DNA of 64,000 bases from Rozella allomycis CSF55 (Eukaryota > Rozellomycota): contig KE561265.1 in the NCBI GenBank assembly GCA_000442015.1, forward strand, positions 1 to 64,000, in the 5' to 3' direction. Within the stretch, counting starts at the first letter, position 1; each line of letters begins with the position of its first letter. Shown one piece after another: positions 1 through 15,357 of this stretch. The notes below the pieces were generated by a model. That model ran no database searches. It had not been told where the DNA came from and was given only the letters and a program-made list of their open reading frames with translations. Position numbers and translations under genes: made by a program.

Positions 1-794
1 TAATAATCCTGTTTAAGTAACTTTTAGAATACGATCGTGAAGAGTGCTACAACGAAGCTAAATATGATACGGTTACATCGGATTTCTCACTTGGTGAGTT
101 ATCTGAATGGGTGTTTGAAAGTGTGGAGGAAATTGAGGAACTACCTCTGCTTTTGTCATCATATTTGACAATAGTAAAGAAATATCACACTTTTAGAAGT
201 GAAGATTCAAGGCACTCTATTATTCAAGTTTACCTCATTTGTGCCCTTGAATGTCTTGGTACATGCAAGATGAGACTAGATGAGAATTCGTCAATGTCTT
301 GCGTACTGCAGAAAGCTTATGAAGTGGTCCGATATCATGGATATGCTGACTTTGTGTTAGGTCATTCAATCTTTAACAAAAGGTTAGTTAATCACTCTAA
401 GGAGTAATTTAGATTTCCTGATGATGCAATGTTGACAATAGTGGAAGCAAAAAAGGAGAAGGACCAAAATGATGCTGTGGCACAACTTGTTGCCGAAATG
501 GCTACCTCTAGAAGCAATAGACTGCTCAAAGGAAAAAAAGGTGTGTCTTTTGGCATTCTTACTAATGGGGAAGACTGGCAATTCTACAAGCTAGATGAAC
601 AGAAGGAAATTTTTGAATCCAATTGTTTAACAGCCACTTTAGATCAAAGGTTCAACTTGAAGAAAGTTCAAGCAGTTCTCAGTGCAATTTTATATGTGCT
701 GAGAGAGGCAATGTCAACGACTTCATTAGACTTTGGAACTAGTCAAGAATTGGACATTGACGAAGAATTTGCCAGTATATCAATTAATGAATAA
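1..794 (+). CDS. PD-(D/E)XK nuclease-like protein, 5' end outside window
   Basis: The last two exons of a gene that begins left of the window. A 3' splice site ends at about base 27, and an intron lies at 383-412 (30 nt, GT-AG). The joined protein has an Asp in YADFVLG, then the strand VEAKKE (E-x-K), then QLVAEM, followed by GILTNGEDWQFYKLD. This order (Asp, then E-x-K, then a Gln helix) is the signature of the PD-(D/E)XK restriction-endonuclease-like fold. Similar orphan nucleases are common in parasitic and early fungi and also occur as the C-terminal part of Crinkler-type effectors. The N-terminus that would decide this is missing, so the role is not known. Stop codon at 792-794. The nuclease fold is fairly sure; its activity and target are guesses. 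Confidence 0.65.
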
Positions 795-2692
795 AATCCT
801 ATTGAAACTCGCACTCAAGAAAGTATATCAATAATATAGTCATTTCTAAAATCAATCAAGACAATGCTTTACTTTATCAACCTAACCACAAATCCTTTGT
901 GCACCTCAAGTAATTGATCGTAACAAACAAAAACATGAGCAGAAGTATTAGCTGCAGGAGCCCCAAAATGTGAATTAACCAAAACCAAATCNTGTTGTAC
1001 CATCACTCATTTGAATTTGTACCGTACTAAGACTGACATGGGGAATGCCATATCTGTAGCACTCGATTGATTGTCACTGGTTCGATGAACCATGAGAAGA
1101 AAATTCGCACTGCGACGCTTGGCATTGATAACAATTCATTGCGAGTAGTAGCCGAGCCGCGATCGGGAGTAAAAGATGCGTACACACAGACACTCACATG
1201 ATCACATCTGACACGACTGTGTAAATCCCATAAAGTGATGATAAAAAATGCTTACACACACACACTGACACCANGGATAAGAATTAGATCTCCTCAAAAT
1301 GATAAGGAAGCAGAATATTGTGCTAGTCATGCATCATATCCCAGAATTGTTACAAAGCTCAAAACCTCGCAACACGTTCAATAAACAAAGTTAATTCTTA
1401 AAAAAATCCAATTTGTAATAGTTGATCCATGTTAAGTTGAAGAATTTAATATAGTGTAAAAATTGTTTTTTTATTAGTTAGTTATGCGAATACTTATCCT
1501 TGATTGACACGACTGTCAAGATTGATTATTGATCTTCTTGTCTTCTGTCATTACATATGTTTCCATATATGATTCTAAATCTGGATCAATGATAAGTTCA
1601 TTTTCTTCCTTCAGTATGTTTATTGTTTTTGTTTTTTTGCCGAAATGACTAATACTCAATTCGTAAGTTGTCTTATTCAAGGCATATCTAAAGANAATCG
1701 TCAGTTTAAAAGATCTACAGTCACGTTGACATGGGACAAAATATAGATGATATAATAATTCATTCCAAGTCTTACGAAGAACATCTGAGGCATGTAATTA
1801 TGCATCAAGTTGTGACCGGATTTGACTTTGAAAAAANAAATCAAGTTACTTTGACAGGGTAATTTTCTAATTTCCTTTAAGACAGAAAATTCAAGCAAAT
1901 GGCTGTGAATGAGAATTCACTCTACCTTGTCCAAGAGAATTCAACAATGATTAAATGTATAGTGAATGNCTTTGACGAAACTTGTTGCATGTCTACGGAC
2001 TGAATTTTAAAGCATTAAAGAATAAATGCGCAAAAATGGGTCAAGTAGTCACCGGAAATTGGAAACATACATAACTGATGACCCCCTGGCCCTATCATTG
2101 ACCGAATTTTCTCCATTTTACATTTCTTTTTCTATGCATTTTGAAAATATAAACATTGAAGAGTTGATTAGTGCCTTTCTAACGTCAATTTTTTTATCGA
2201 TGCTTTAAGAGTCATTTAACAAAATGAATTAAATTGGAAAAGCACATTTTAAGAGAAATATAAAAAGAATGTCTATTGTGACGTTATTATTTTTGTGGAA
2301 ACTCCCGGATGCTGCTGGTTGATGTGGAGTATGCAGAAAAAGAGCCAATGCTTGCACTGATTCAAGAACATCAATATGTTTGTAGACCTTCAAGTTATAA
2401 GTATATTAGTATAATGTTTGACTATTGTTTCAACTTTTAATGTTGATAAAAAGATCAATATGCATAACTACACAAAATTAGTTCCATTTGCAATATCAGT
2501 GTCTCCTATATTAATGTAAACAAAAAACCAAACAACAGTTCACTGTTATGGTTAAAAGTCAAGCTTATATGACTGTTTTGTTAATTTTCTACATCGTGGA
2601 ATTATTAATGTAGAGACAAGACCTTGATTGGAATAAGAATAAATGACAACTACATAAATCAAATCAAAATAACAATTACAAAAGAAATCTTT
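795..2692. other. gene-poor, patchwork intergenic stretch with five N joins
   Basis: I find no convincing gene here. Single N characters at 992, 1274, 1695, 1837 and 1970 cut it into pieces of roughly 130-420 bp that share no continuous frame across the joins. It holds two CA-rich runs (about 1171-1190 and 1253-1272), the word TGACACGACTGT twice (near 1208 and 1505), and a perfect hairpin at 1504-1519 (TTGACA, loop CGAC, TGTCAA). One piece encodes a scrap of reverse transcriptase. The right part (2200-2692) is plain AT-rich DNA ahead of the separase stop. It looks like several small contigs stitched together, probably from repeat-rich DNA. Confidence 0.6.
1730..1806 (+). mobile_element. Ty3/Gypsy-type reverse transcriptase fragment (fossil)
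   Basis: A short open stretch translates to QNIDDIIIHSKSYEEHL followed by RHV, which matches the catalytic DD motif of LTR-retrotransposon reverse transcriptase (the family reads YIDDILIFSK...EEHL). Only this scrap of the pol region is present, between two assembly Ns. No LTRs, gag or integrase can be seen. It is a relic or a stray repeat contig, not a whole element, and its age cannot be judged. Confidence 0.6.
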
Positions 2693-4283
2693 TTATTCAA
2701 CTATATACACTGGCACCCCATAGCAAACGGGAGCCGCACCATTAAGAAACTTCAATTTACAGCTCCGCCTGGCCATCTGCACCGCCCTTCCAACGGACAC
2801 CCATTCTTCTTGTTTTTCATCACCCAGCCCCACCAAATGCATCAGATCCATCGTAAACTTGTCGATATCCTTGTCAGTAACATCCCACAGATTGCCGAGC
2901 ACACACGGCGACCCAGCCAACACCAGGGCCAGCAGCTGCCCGTGCGGACCGAATGTGCCGCTAAAAGCCAGTTTTGCACTACTGCATCCCATGAGCATGC
3001 AGAACGCTTTTACATTTACGTTGGCTAGTTTTCGGCCTTTTAGGTACTGTTCGGACGAGGAGTGGCCGAAATACATGAAGATATCGTTGTTGGAGAATGC
3101 AGAGATCATTTCGTCTTCGGATGGCTTGCGTTGGACGATGCCGGACCATTTTGAGAGGATTGATTCGAATTGCGTTTGGGTGTTGGGAATGTCGTCGCCT
3201 GGGTTTAGGAGATAGAATGTTTTTGATTTGGAAACATTGATGGGATCTTGTAGGAATGATAAACAAAAGTGGCGGTATATTCCAATGTTTGAGAGACAAT
3301 CCATAGATTCAAAGGGAATGGAGAAGAGTGAAGAGTCTAGAATTAATATTATGTCAGAATGTTTTAAAGCAAAGAATGGATTCTCTTTTTCACTGTTAAA
3401 GATTTGTATTAGAGTCTTGAGAGTGCTTGATTTTAGTTTAAACGTTGCTGCATCTTTGTAAAAGACAGACAATAGAGGCAGAACTGATGATTCGTCTATT
3501 TCTTTTAGAGACAAGATCCAATTTATTAAAATATTTGGAAAATTTTCAAACTCTGGCAATTGAATAATTTTCTTTTTAATATTTTCAACATTTGTAAAAG
3601 GAAAGATTGAATAAAATGAATTGAAGATTGAAGATTGTAAATTTTCTATTAAAGATTGAAGTAAATTGTCATTTTTAAATCTATTTTTCCACCAATCTTG
3701 TTTTGAATCAACTTTTGGGATTGAAGTTTCAGATTCTAGAATTAGATTATTAAGTTTTAATAAATTTGATGAAATAGATTTTGTGGAATAAGAAAAGATT
3801 AAATTTTCATTTAAGATTATAATAATGATTCTTTCTTCATCCTTGTCAAACAAAATGGTGTAAACAGGACAAGGGTAATCTAATGGCAAGGGTAAATCAT
3901 CTAAACTAGAATTTTTAAATTTTGATTGTCTGAGAATATTAATAGAATTTGAATAATTTAGAATTTTAATTAAGAATAATTTTTCATCTTGGTTGATTCC
4001 TTTTAATAAAGAATAATAACAAATAGTGAAAGCGAGAGATAAAAGAAATTCTCTTGATTCATAAAGAAAACAAGATTTGTAAACTTGAATCATTGAATTA
4101 ACTTCAGCTTTGAATTTAAATCTTGGATAAACACTAGATAAAACTAAAGTTATTAATAATTAAAGTTGATTACTTTGAGGTAATTCATTTAAAGCTTTCT
4201 TTAAATGTAATTTCCATTTTAATAAAAGATTTCTTGGATTTCTTTTTGTTTTTTCTTTTAATAGATTTAACCCTTGTTCAATT
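2693..4283 (-). CDS. ESP1: separase (peptidase C50), C-terminal part, cut at assembly gap
   Basis: Cysteine protease that cleaves cohesin at anaphase. The catalytic His lies in FMYFGHSSSEQYLKG and the catalytic Cys in MLMGCSSAKLAFSG, followed by the family's LAGSPCVLGNLWDVTDKDID block and GAAPVCYGVPVYIVE at the stop. The ORF that starts at 4093 is not the gene start: a 30-nt intron (about 4145-4174) joins it in frame to an upstream exon ending KKALNELPQ, which is still open when it meets the N at 4284. About 530 residues are present, against 1,500-2,100 in the family, so the N-terminal regulatory part is lost to the gap. The usual GHGxG around the His is GHSSS here. Family assignment is secure. 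Confidence 0.9.
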
Positions 4284-4284
4284 N
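4284..4284. other. assembly gap (single N) truncating two divergent genes
   Basis: The N sits between the 5' side of separase (minus strand) and the 5' side of WDR19 (plus strand). The flanks show no repeat, unlike other Ns in the window. Both genes lose their N-terminal coding part and the promoter region between them, so one character stands for several kilobases or for a misjoin. Confidence 0.8.
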
Positions 4285-7200
4285 AAAACACTCAAAAAAC
4301 ATATCAAGTATCATTTCCTCACCGGATATCTTTGTTTCAGCCGACGACAAGAAGGTAAGGTGGATGATGTATTTAGCAAAGGTGTCTGTCAATTCTTTGA
4401 ACGGTGATTCGCTATTGGAAATTACAGTTACTAATGTTCCTCGGGTTCTTAAAGTAATATTTTATAAAACATTTTTGCAAGTTCATCAATTGCAAAGGAA
4501 AAGAGGCAATTTTGTTTTCGTGTGTAGGAAGTGCTACATTTGTATACCTGGATTCTCTATTGACAAGTTCTTTTGAATTGTGCAAAGATGAGATAATTGA
4601 CGTGATTTATTTCAACGACTATGTTTATGGAATATCTATTCACGGTTACTTGTATCGCACTCACTGGCGTAATCATGCAAATAGGATGATTACAGAGGAT
4701 CCTAAAACTATCGACAAGGTACCGATTAGAAGAAAAGGTATTTCCGCGGCATTATTTTATGATGCAAAATTAATTGTTGGATTTGACGGGAAAATTGAAA
4801 TATTTGCAATAGAGGATCCAGAGGTAAATGAAATTTTGTTTTTAGATGGCAGGAAGCTATTGATGAAATTATTGATTCGCGAATCAGTCACATAAAGGAC
4901 TTATCAGTCAAGAAAGGAGTAGTTTGGGTTGTTACAAAATTGTAATAGTTGAATCATTTTGATATTATTGAAATGGACTTTTATCTTTCAAAATTAGACT
5001 GAAGAGATCTGATTATGTATTTAAAGATGATTACTTGGTAATTTTGTCCCTCTAGTCAGACAGGCTTTTTACAAAGAGTCGGACGAATTGATCTTTTATA
5101 AATTGAATGACAATATAGATTATCCTCTGATGACGTATAATGCCAAAGGGAACATAAGCTCGTTTGACGTTTCTAAATCATTGGTAATTTTTTTTCGTAA
5201 TATTAATGGATATCAATTTTATATGAAGATGGGCGAGTTTCCACTGTAGTGTTTAGTGATAAAGGTATACTAAAAGAAATTTGGACAGTGGTAAATGACG
5301 TAGAAAAACTGAAAAGGAATGCCCGGGGGCAATCAAAGTTTTGAATAATCAGACTGTAGTTTCAATTGTTTGTGAAGGCAATATCATTCTATATTCCGCC
5401 ATGAACGGTCAAAGTAATTCGCTAATTCTCTAAACAAAAGAAATTGGAATCATAAAGCACGAAAACGTTAAGCAGTTTAGACTTTTCTCGGAGTTTTTCA
5501 TTTCCATAGCCGGCAAGGACATTGAATATTATGCTCTGAATGGAAATTTACTCCATTCATACAAATGTGACGACAGCATAAATAATTTCTGTGTAAATTC
5601 AAACGGCTCGAGGATCTTATTTACTATTGCGGGAAATGAAAATATTTACATGTATAAACCGAGCAGAGTTATTCAACTATCAATAAAGTCTAAAGTAGAA
5701 AGCTGCTACTTTTTTGGTGAATTAATAGGTTTAAAGGAAAAGAATAATCTTGAAATTTATTCATGTGAAGAAGAAAATGTTGATCCTGCCACTAATGGAG
5801 AATGTTTTAAAGTTTGTCAAGTAAATTTGAAATCAAGTTCAAATTCCTTAATTGACATTTATAAAGGCGCAAAGATTGCTATTTTATGTGATAATAAAAT
5901 TGAATTTGAAGAGTTGATTTTGCCTGAAAAGAAGGTTGATCAAATAATTCCCTTGTTTTACTTAAATCGATGTCAAGAAATGATGAAAATGGGTGAAAAG
6001 ATGAAAGAAAGGAAGTTTTTTTCTAAACTAAATTCGATTGCTGAATATTTTTTGTTTCGATTTAGGATTCTACATGCTAAATACTTTTATGGACTTGCTG
6101 GCAACATGGCCAATGCCATGGCTTTAGAATTGTTGTTTAATCCGAATAAAGCGTATATTAGAGGTTTTATTTACTACTTGATGGCAGATTATTCTAGAGC
6201 GCAAGTAATAAATAGTAGTTGCTTAATACAAGGAATGGTTTTTAAAGTCTGATACACCAAAGCAAGCCCTTCAAATGAGAATTGAATTGAAGAACTGGGA
6301 ACAAGCCCTAGTATTAGCGCAGCGACTAGATGAAATTCAAATACCTAAAATATTAATCAACTATTCTCTTGAATTAGAACGTGAAGAGCAATTTACTGAC
6401 TCTTACAAAATGTGCCTAGAGGCTTTGTCAATACCCTCACTTGGCGATACTGATCGAATTGAAGCAACTAAATGTCTAATTAGATTGTCCTTTAGAATGG
6501 GGAATATCACTAAAGGAAACGAACTAATGAATACAGTGAATCCAGAAAAGTCTTTTGTTTTAGATTGTGCTGGTTTATTAAACCAAATTTGCCAATTTGG
6601 AGAGGCCGCCAAATATTTTGAATCAGCAAATGATCTTGAATCTGCAGCTGAATGCTATTTAAAAGGTTATATTTTTCTTATATCATAATTAGATAAGAAT
6701 TATTCTAAAGCGAAATCATTAATTCGTCATGTAAAATCAACAAAGGCTTTAATTGATTACGGAAAGGCTATGCTAGGTAAAATTAGTAAATTTTTCGGAA
6801 TAGATTGTGGAGATTTTGAGGAAGCGATAAAAGCCTTTGAAATAGTGAAAGATTATGACAAAGTGGTTAAAATAACTCTATTCAATCTAAATGATCCTGA
6901 AAGAGTATCTTTAAAAATTTTTAGTAATAAAGGCGAAAGAAATTGTCAGAAGAACAAAGTCAAAGAATGGCGCGAAAATGTTGGCAAACTACTTTTTTGA
7001 AAAATCAGATTTAAAGTCTGTCGTTGAATTTTATTTGACTGCTGGGTTAACAAGAGATGCATTTGAAATCGCCCAAACGCAAGGACTAGTTGTCTTTTAC
7101 GCTTCACTGATTGAAGATCCATCCATTGAAGAGCTAAATGATCTTGCTATATATTTTATGAATAAAAGAGACTATTACAATGCCGGAGTATTCTTTTTCA

Positions 7201-8403
7201 AGGCCAAAGACTATGTTAAATCGATTAAAGCATTTATTCAATGTGGAAATGATCCCAAAGCACTTGATATTGCAATTGAGGCTGTTGGATTGGCTAATAA
7301 CAATGATTTGGCGCATCAGTTGATTGATCATTTGATTAATCAGAGTGATGGATCACCCCATGTAAATTTTATTGATTACTTGAATTTAGGAAGCAAAGTA
7401 TATTTTCAGACTATATTCATGTTTGGGGCAGTACAAGGAGGCCATTAAAACAATCCAAGCTATTTCCATGGATGAGCAAGTGCAAGGTAATTAAATTTAT
7501 CAAGATATTTAATAGGAAACTATAAAATAGCGCATCAGCATCTAGTGGATTGTATATCCAACTTGAAAGATATGAAAATACCATTGGATTTTGAAAACTC
7601 ATTTATTCTTCTTCATTCATATCTTTTAATAAAAGTAAAAAATAGAATTGCTGAATAGAGAGTTTAACTAGAATTGATGAGCATGAATTGGCAGCAAGAA
7701 TGTTATTGAGAGTGTGTGGAGGGTTAACGAGCTTTCCATTTCGTAAGCTGAATGATATAAACTGAAAAGATTCTGGGGCTATTCTGACATCTACTGTGAT
7801 TCAGTGTTTAAAAGTGAATTTGAATAAATCTGCCTATGAAATTGCACTGATAGCCATGAGGGCAGAGAATAGAAATAGTATTGATTCAAAGTTTAAAAAG
7901 AGAATTGAAAGTCTTGTGAGGTAATTATTTGAACATTTAAAATAAAGACATCCAGATAAAGATGCTGTGGATGTAGAAGAAGAGATTTCCAGATGTATTA
8001 ATTGTGATAGTCTAGTTAAAATTACAAGTTTGGAGTGTATGTCCTGTAGAGAGAGAATGCCGATGTGTATTCTGAGTGTAATTGATTTGTGTGTTGTTGA
8101 TAGGGAACCCATGTAGATGGTAATTGTGGATTGTCTCTTTGTTGTTCACAGACTGTGAATATAAAATATGCTGAAAAGTATATTTCAGAGGGTCTTGGAT
8201 GTCCATTTTGCAGAAAGGAACTATTTGAATATCAAAGAGTCAATGTCAAGGAATATATAGCTGAGCGACAAAAGAGATTGAAGCCAATTGAAAATGGTTC
8301 ACTTGTGCCATATTTGCCCCACAAGGGATCATCAAGTGAAAGTTTTGAGATGAATTTATCAATTGACAGCGAAAGAAGAGCTCGCGTTAGTTTTGCACAA
8401 TAA
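4285..8403 (+). CDS. WDR19: intraflagellar transport protein WDR19/IFT144 (IFT-A), 5' truncated
   Basis: Core subunit of the IFT-A complex, which drives retrograde transport and membrane-protein entry in flagella. Reading begins inside the WD40 region (HSKNISSIISSPD) just after the N at 4284; roughly the first 270-300 of about 1,340 residues are missing. Later blocks are colinear with WDR19: DSLLEITVTN, then the TPR part (MADYSRAQ, IELKNWEQALVLAQRLDEIQIP, IEATKCLIRLSFRMGN), then LTSTVIQC and the C-terminal zinc part with Cys pairs CINC, CMSC and CPFC. At least a dozen introns of 22-30 nt interrupt it (for example 6206-6233). Exon borders between 4930 and 5640 are uncertain, and one there looks like GT-TG. 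It converges on USP7 with 78 bp between stops. Confidence 0.88.
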
Positions 8404-8481
8404 AACCTTTTAAAGCCTATTAGTTTGAAATGAATTTACATGATCTTAAATTTACTGAAAAATCGTGATAAATTAATTTTA

Positions 8482-11928
<3,447 letters not shown>

Positions 11929-12217
11929 TTTTAACAAGGGTTTCCAAAAATTTATAAAAATACCTCGATTAGCTGCTCCAAATTTGAATGTGAAATAATA
12001 TATATTAATGATTTATAATGATTTAAAATTAAGTATTACGAATGAGATCTCGCGATAAAGGTAATACTACTAGTACTGCTTTGTTGAATTAAAATTTAAT
12101 TAAATAANGAATTAGAATTTAATTAAAAATAAATAATAATAGGCTTTCTGTTTTTAAGTTTTAAATGTACATTCAAGTAATCTCGTGTAAAACTTTTTTT
12201 CTCCCATTCGCCACTTC
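11929..12217. promoter_or_regulatory. divergent promoter region of USP7 and EFL1
   Basis: This is very AT-rich (runs of TTTAATT and ATAATA). An N at 12108 separates two near-copies of the same 22-nt AT-rich stretch, so the true spacer is probably shorter. I see no clear TATA box. The EFL1 side ends CGCCACTTC immediately before the ATG. Confidence 0.5.
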
Positions 12218-15146
12218 ATGGAATATTATCCGCCCGAAAAGATTAGAAATATCTGCATCTTGGCACACGTAGATCATGGAAAAACTACACTCTCTGATAG
12301 TCTTATAGCTACAAACGGTCTAATCTCTTCAAAAATGGCTGGAAAACTTAGATACCTTGATAGCAGACAAGATGAACAGGAAAAAGGTATTCTTATTATT
12401 AGCACATTATAATAGGTATCAAAATACAATTATATTTATAGGGATCACAATGAAAAGTAGCTCTATCGCTCTAAAATTTTCACTAATGTCGGCAGAGTCG
12501 AAGCAAGGTATATAAACTATGTGAATTTTAATGCAAGATTACATGGTACATGTAGTTGACTCTCCAGGACACATTGATTTCTATGGAGAAGTTTCCGCCG
12601 CGTCCAAACTTTGCGATGGATGTCTAGTTCTAATAGATGTCGTAGAAGGTGTGTGCACACAAGTAATAAAAATCATGTAATAAAATAGACAATATCAGTA
12701 CTACAGCAAGCTCTAAGAGACGATTTAGTGCCAGTTCTTGTCTTGAACAAAATTGATAGATTGATATTAGAATTGAAGCTCACTCCTATGGATGCATTTA
12801 CTAAACTCTGTCAGATTATTGAACAAGTTAATGCACTAACTTTTACATTCATCTCTCATAAGAATGTAAGATCTATCTGTTCTGTTTTCTAGGCGGCAAA
12901 GGAAATCGGAGTCGAAAATTTTGAATCAAGTGTGTACCACTTTTCACCTGCCAAAGGAAACGTTATTTTTGCGAGTGCTATAGATGGTTGGGCTTTTAGA
13001 ATAGAGCATTTTGCTAAATTCTACCATGAAAAGTTGGGCTTCAGCGAATCTGCTCTATGTAAAGCTCTGTGGGGTTACCACTATTTTGATGCAAAAAATA
13101 AGCGTGTTGTTTCCAGGAAGCAGGCTGATGAGATTGGGTTAACAAGACCATTATTCGTACAGTTTATTTTAGAAAATATTTGGCATGTTTATGACACAGT
13201 CATGAGTAGAGTGTAAAAATTGTTGAAAAATATGAAATAGAAACGTTGAAAAGATTGAAAAAATCATTGAAACCTTGAAAATTAAAGTAATTTGATTTCT
13301 TTACTTCGATAGGTTCCCTTAAGGGACTTTAGATCAAAAGAGCCTAAGGTTTTGCTTGAAACAATCTTCCAACAATGGATACCATTGTCCTCGTGTGTTC
13401 TATGTAATGTTTTAAACTTAACCAATAAAGTAACTGTGGTCAAAAAGATACCAAGCCCAAACGCCTTGCAAGAAACAAAGTTCGAAGGCGTTCCTGAATA
13501 CACGAAACAGATGATTAAATCATGCGATAAACAAGGATCGATAATCGCGTACGTTTCAAAGGTAGTATCAGTTCCACTCTCTAACATTCAACTAACCAAA
13601 CCACGTGATTTGTATAATCCAGAGATCTCAATTGCCATGTCGCGCATATTTAATGGAACTATAAGGGTTGGTGATTTTTTAAGCATAATAGATGCAAAGG
13701 GGGAAGTACAAGAATCTCAAATGGTGCATAGCTTGTTCATGTTTATGGGGAAAGATTTGAAGCAAGTTGAGATATTGCCGCCCGGTCATATTGGTGGAAT
13801 ATATTTTGAAAACAATAAAATATTCAAATCGGCAACGCTTACCAATGACAAAAGCGTTTGTTCTTTGGATTTTTCCAATAACCTGCCAAATCCGATTGTT
13901 AGAGTAGCTGTTGAACCAGAAAATCCCAGTATGTTTATGATATTTGAGTTAATAGGCGAATTAGATAAACTTGTTCAAGGGTTGAAACTTTTAAACCAAG
14001 CCGATTCAGTTGTAAATGTTCTAGTGCAAGAAACTGGTGAGCATGTCCTATTGACCGCTGGGGAGTTGCACTTGGAAAGATGCATTCGAGATTTGACAGA
14101 TACATTTGCCAAAATAAAAATTCAAGTTTCTCAGCCAATCATTCCCTACAGGGAAACAATTGTTTCAGAAAGAGGTAAAAATGATCAGATGAAAAAACAT
14201 AAGTGACTGATGAAATAATTGTAGTAAATGAAACGCCGAATCGACAAATTTTATTTAAAATTAGTGCGAAACCCCTTGAGAAGGAAATATCTGAATATCT
14301 ATACGCANACAAGGAAATATCTGAATATCTATATGCAAAAGAAAATGATGAAAAAAGTTCTGTAGACGACTTGAAAAAGAATATTGAAGGCAAAATAGGG
14401 TAGCTGTAATTTTTTCTTTAAATAGGAAACAAATTGTAGCGTTTGGGCCGAAAAAGATAGGAACAAATATATTGACTACTGAGCAGCCGATTGAAAAAGA
14501 TATCGAATCTTCTATAGTGAAAGGATTTCAGATGTGTTGTGAAAAGGGACCTTTGTGTGATGAACCAATGAATGGTGTATTATTTGTAATCCATGAAATA
14601 AATAGAAATGATGTATGCGAAGGTAAAATAATAAAAATGTGACCAAAAGAATCAACTAATTTTGGTCCAATAACAGGACAAATCATCTCCACATGCAGTA
14701 CAGCATTTAGACAAGCATTTCAGAAATGGTCCCCAAGATTGATGTTGGCAATGTACACTTGTGAAATACAAGCTACAAATGAAGTTTTGGGAAAAGTTTA
14801 TAATGTACTTTCGAAAAGAAGAGGACAAATATTAGGTGAGGAAATGAAGGAAGGTAGTTCATTCTATACTATAGAAGCAATGATTCCAATTGTGGAGAGT
14901 TTTGGGTTTGCGGATGAAATGAGGAAAAAGACTTCTGGAAATGCGCATCCACAATTATTGTTTAAAGGCTTTGAGATTCTAGACATAAATCCGTTTTGGA
15001 AGCCAAAGACGACAGAAGAATTGGAAGATTTGGGAGAGAAAGCAGATAAAGAAAACTTAGCTAAAAAATACATGGATCCGGTTCGAAAAAGAAAGGTAGG
15101 CGAAATTCTCAGTGATAAAAATAGGGACTTGCTGTCGAAGAGTTAG
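12218..15146 (+). CDS. EFL1: ribosome-assembly GTPase EFL1/Ria1
   Basis: EF2-like GTPase that releases eIF6/Tif6 from nascent 60S subunits together with SBDS. G1 is [14 protein letters not shown], followed by [23 protein letters not shown]3 VVDSPGHID and G4 [13 protein letters not shown]. Then come the EFL1-specific [19 protein letters not shown] and [31 protein letters not shown], and the C-terminus [20 protein letters not shown] through [15 protein letters not shown]. There are about eleven mini-introns. One place (12387-12441) holds two intron units end to end. The N at 14308 lies between two copies of a 27-nt stretch; dropping one copy keeps the frame. ATG at 12218. It converges on EFL. 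Confidence 0.95.
12387..12441 (+). repeat. two mini-introns end to end in EFL1
   Basis: The invariant EFL1 motif QEKGITMKSS forms only if 55 nt between the first and second bases of the Gly codon are removed. The 55 nt split at an AG|GT junction into 29 nt (12387-12415) and 26 nt (12416-12441), both of normal size for this genome. A single 55-nt intron is the alternative. Confidence 0.65.
14281..14337. other. N flanked by near-identical 27-nt copies (unmerged contig overlap)
   Basis: 14281-14307 and 14311-14337 differ at one base and flank the N at 14308. In EFL1 the repeated residues EISEYLYA appear twice only because of this, so it is an assembly join rather than a protein repeat. Confidence 0.85.
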
Positions 15147-15357
15147 TTGTTACTCATGGCGAGAAACAATCCACACTCAAAAGCAAATAAAAATAAATAA
15201 ATTTTTACATTTTCTTAAAATTTAATCAATGTAGTACACCATTAAGTTGGTTAACTTGAGAATTTCTCTTTAAACTACTTCTACATTGAGACGTAGCTTT
15301 CCAGAGGGATAGAACACTAAAATTTATAAATGCCAATTATATTTAAGTTAAAATGAT

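Noticed and set aside
1165-1275. CRISPR-like or telomeric repeats
   Set aside because: Only two CA runs and one repeated 12-mer; no regular unit or spacer.
2624-3461. Plus-strand ORFs over separase
   Set aside because: They are shadows of the minus-strand separase frame.
4285-8403. IFT140, IFT122 or WDR35 for the IFT-A gene
   Set aside because: The TPR blocks and the C-terminal Cys pairs follow WDR19 in order and spacing.
14281-14337. Tandem protein repeat EISEYLYA in EFL1
   Set aside because: The repeat flanks an N and is a contig overlap.
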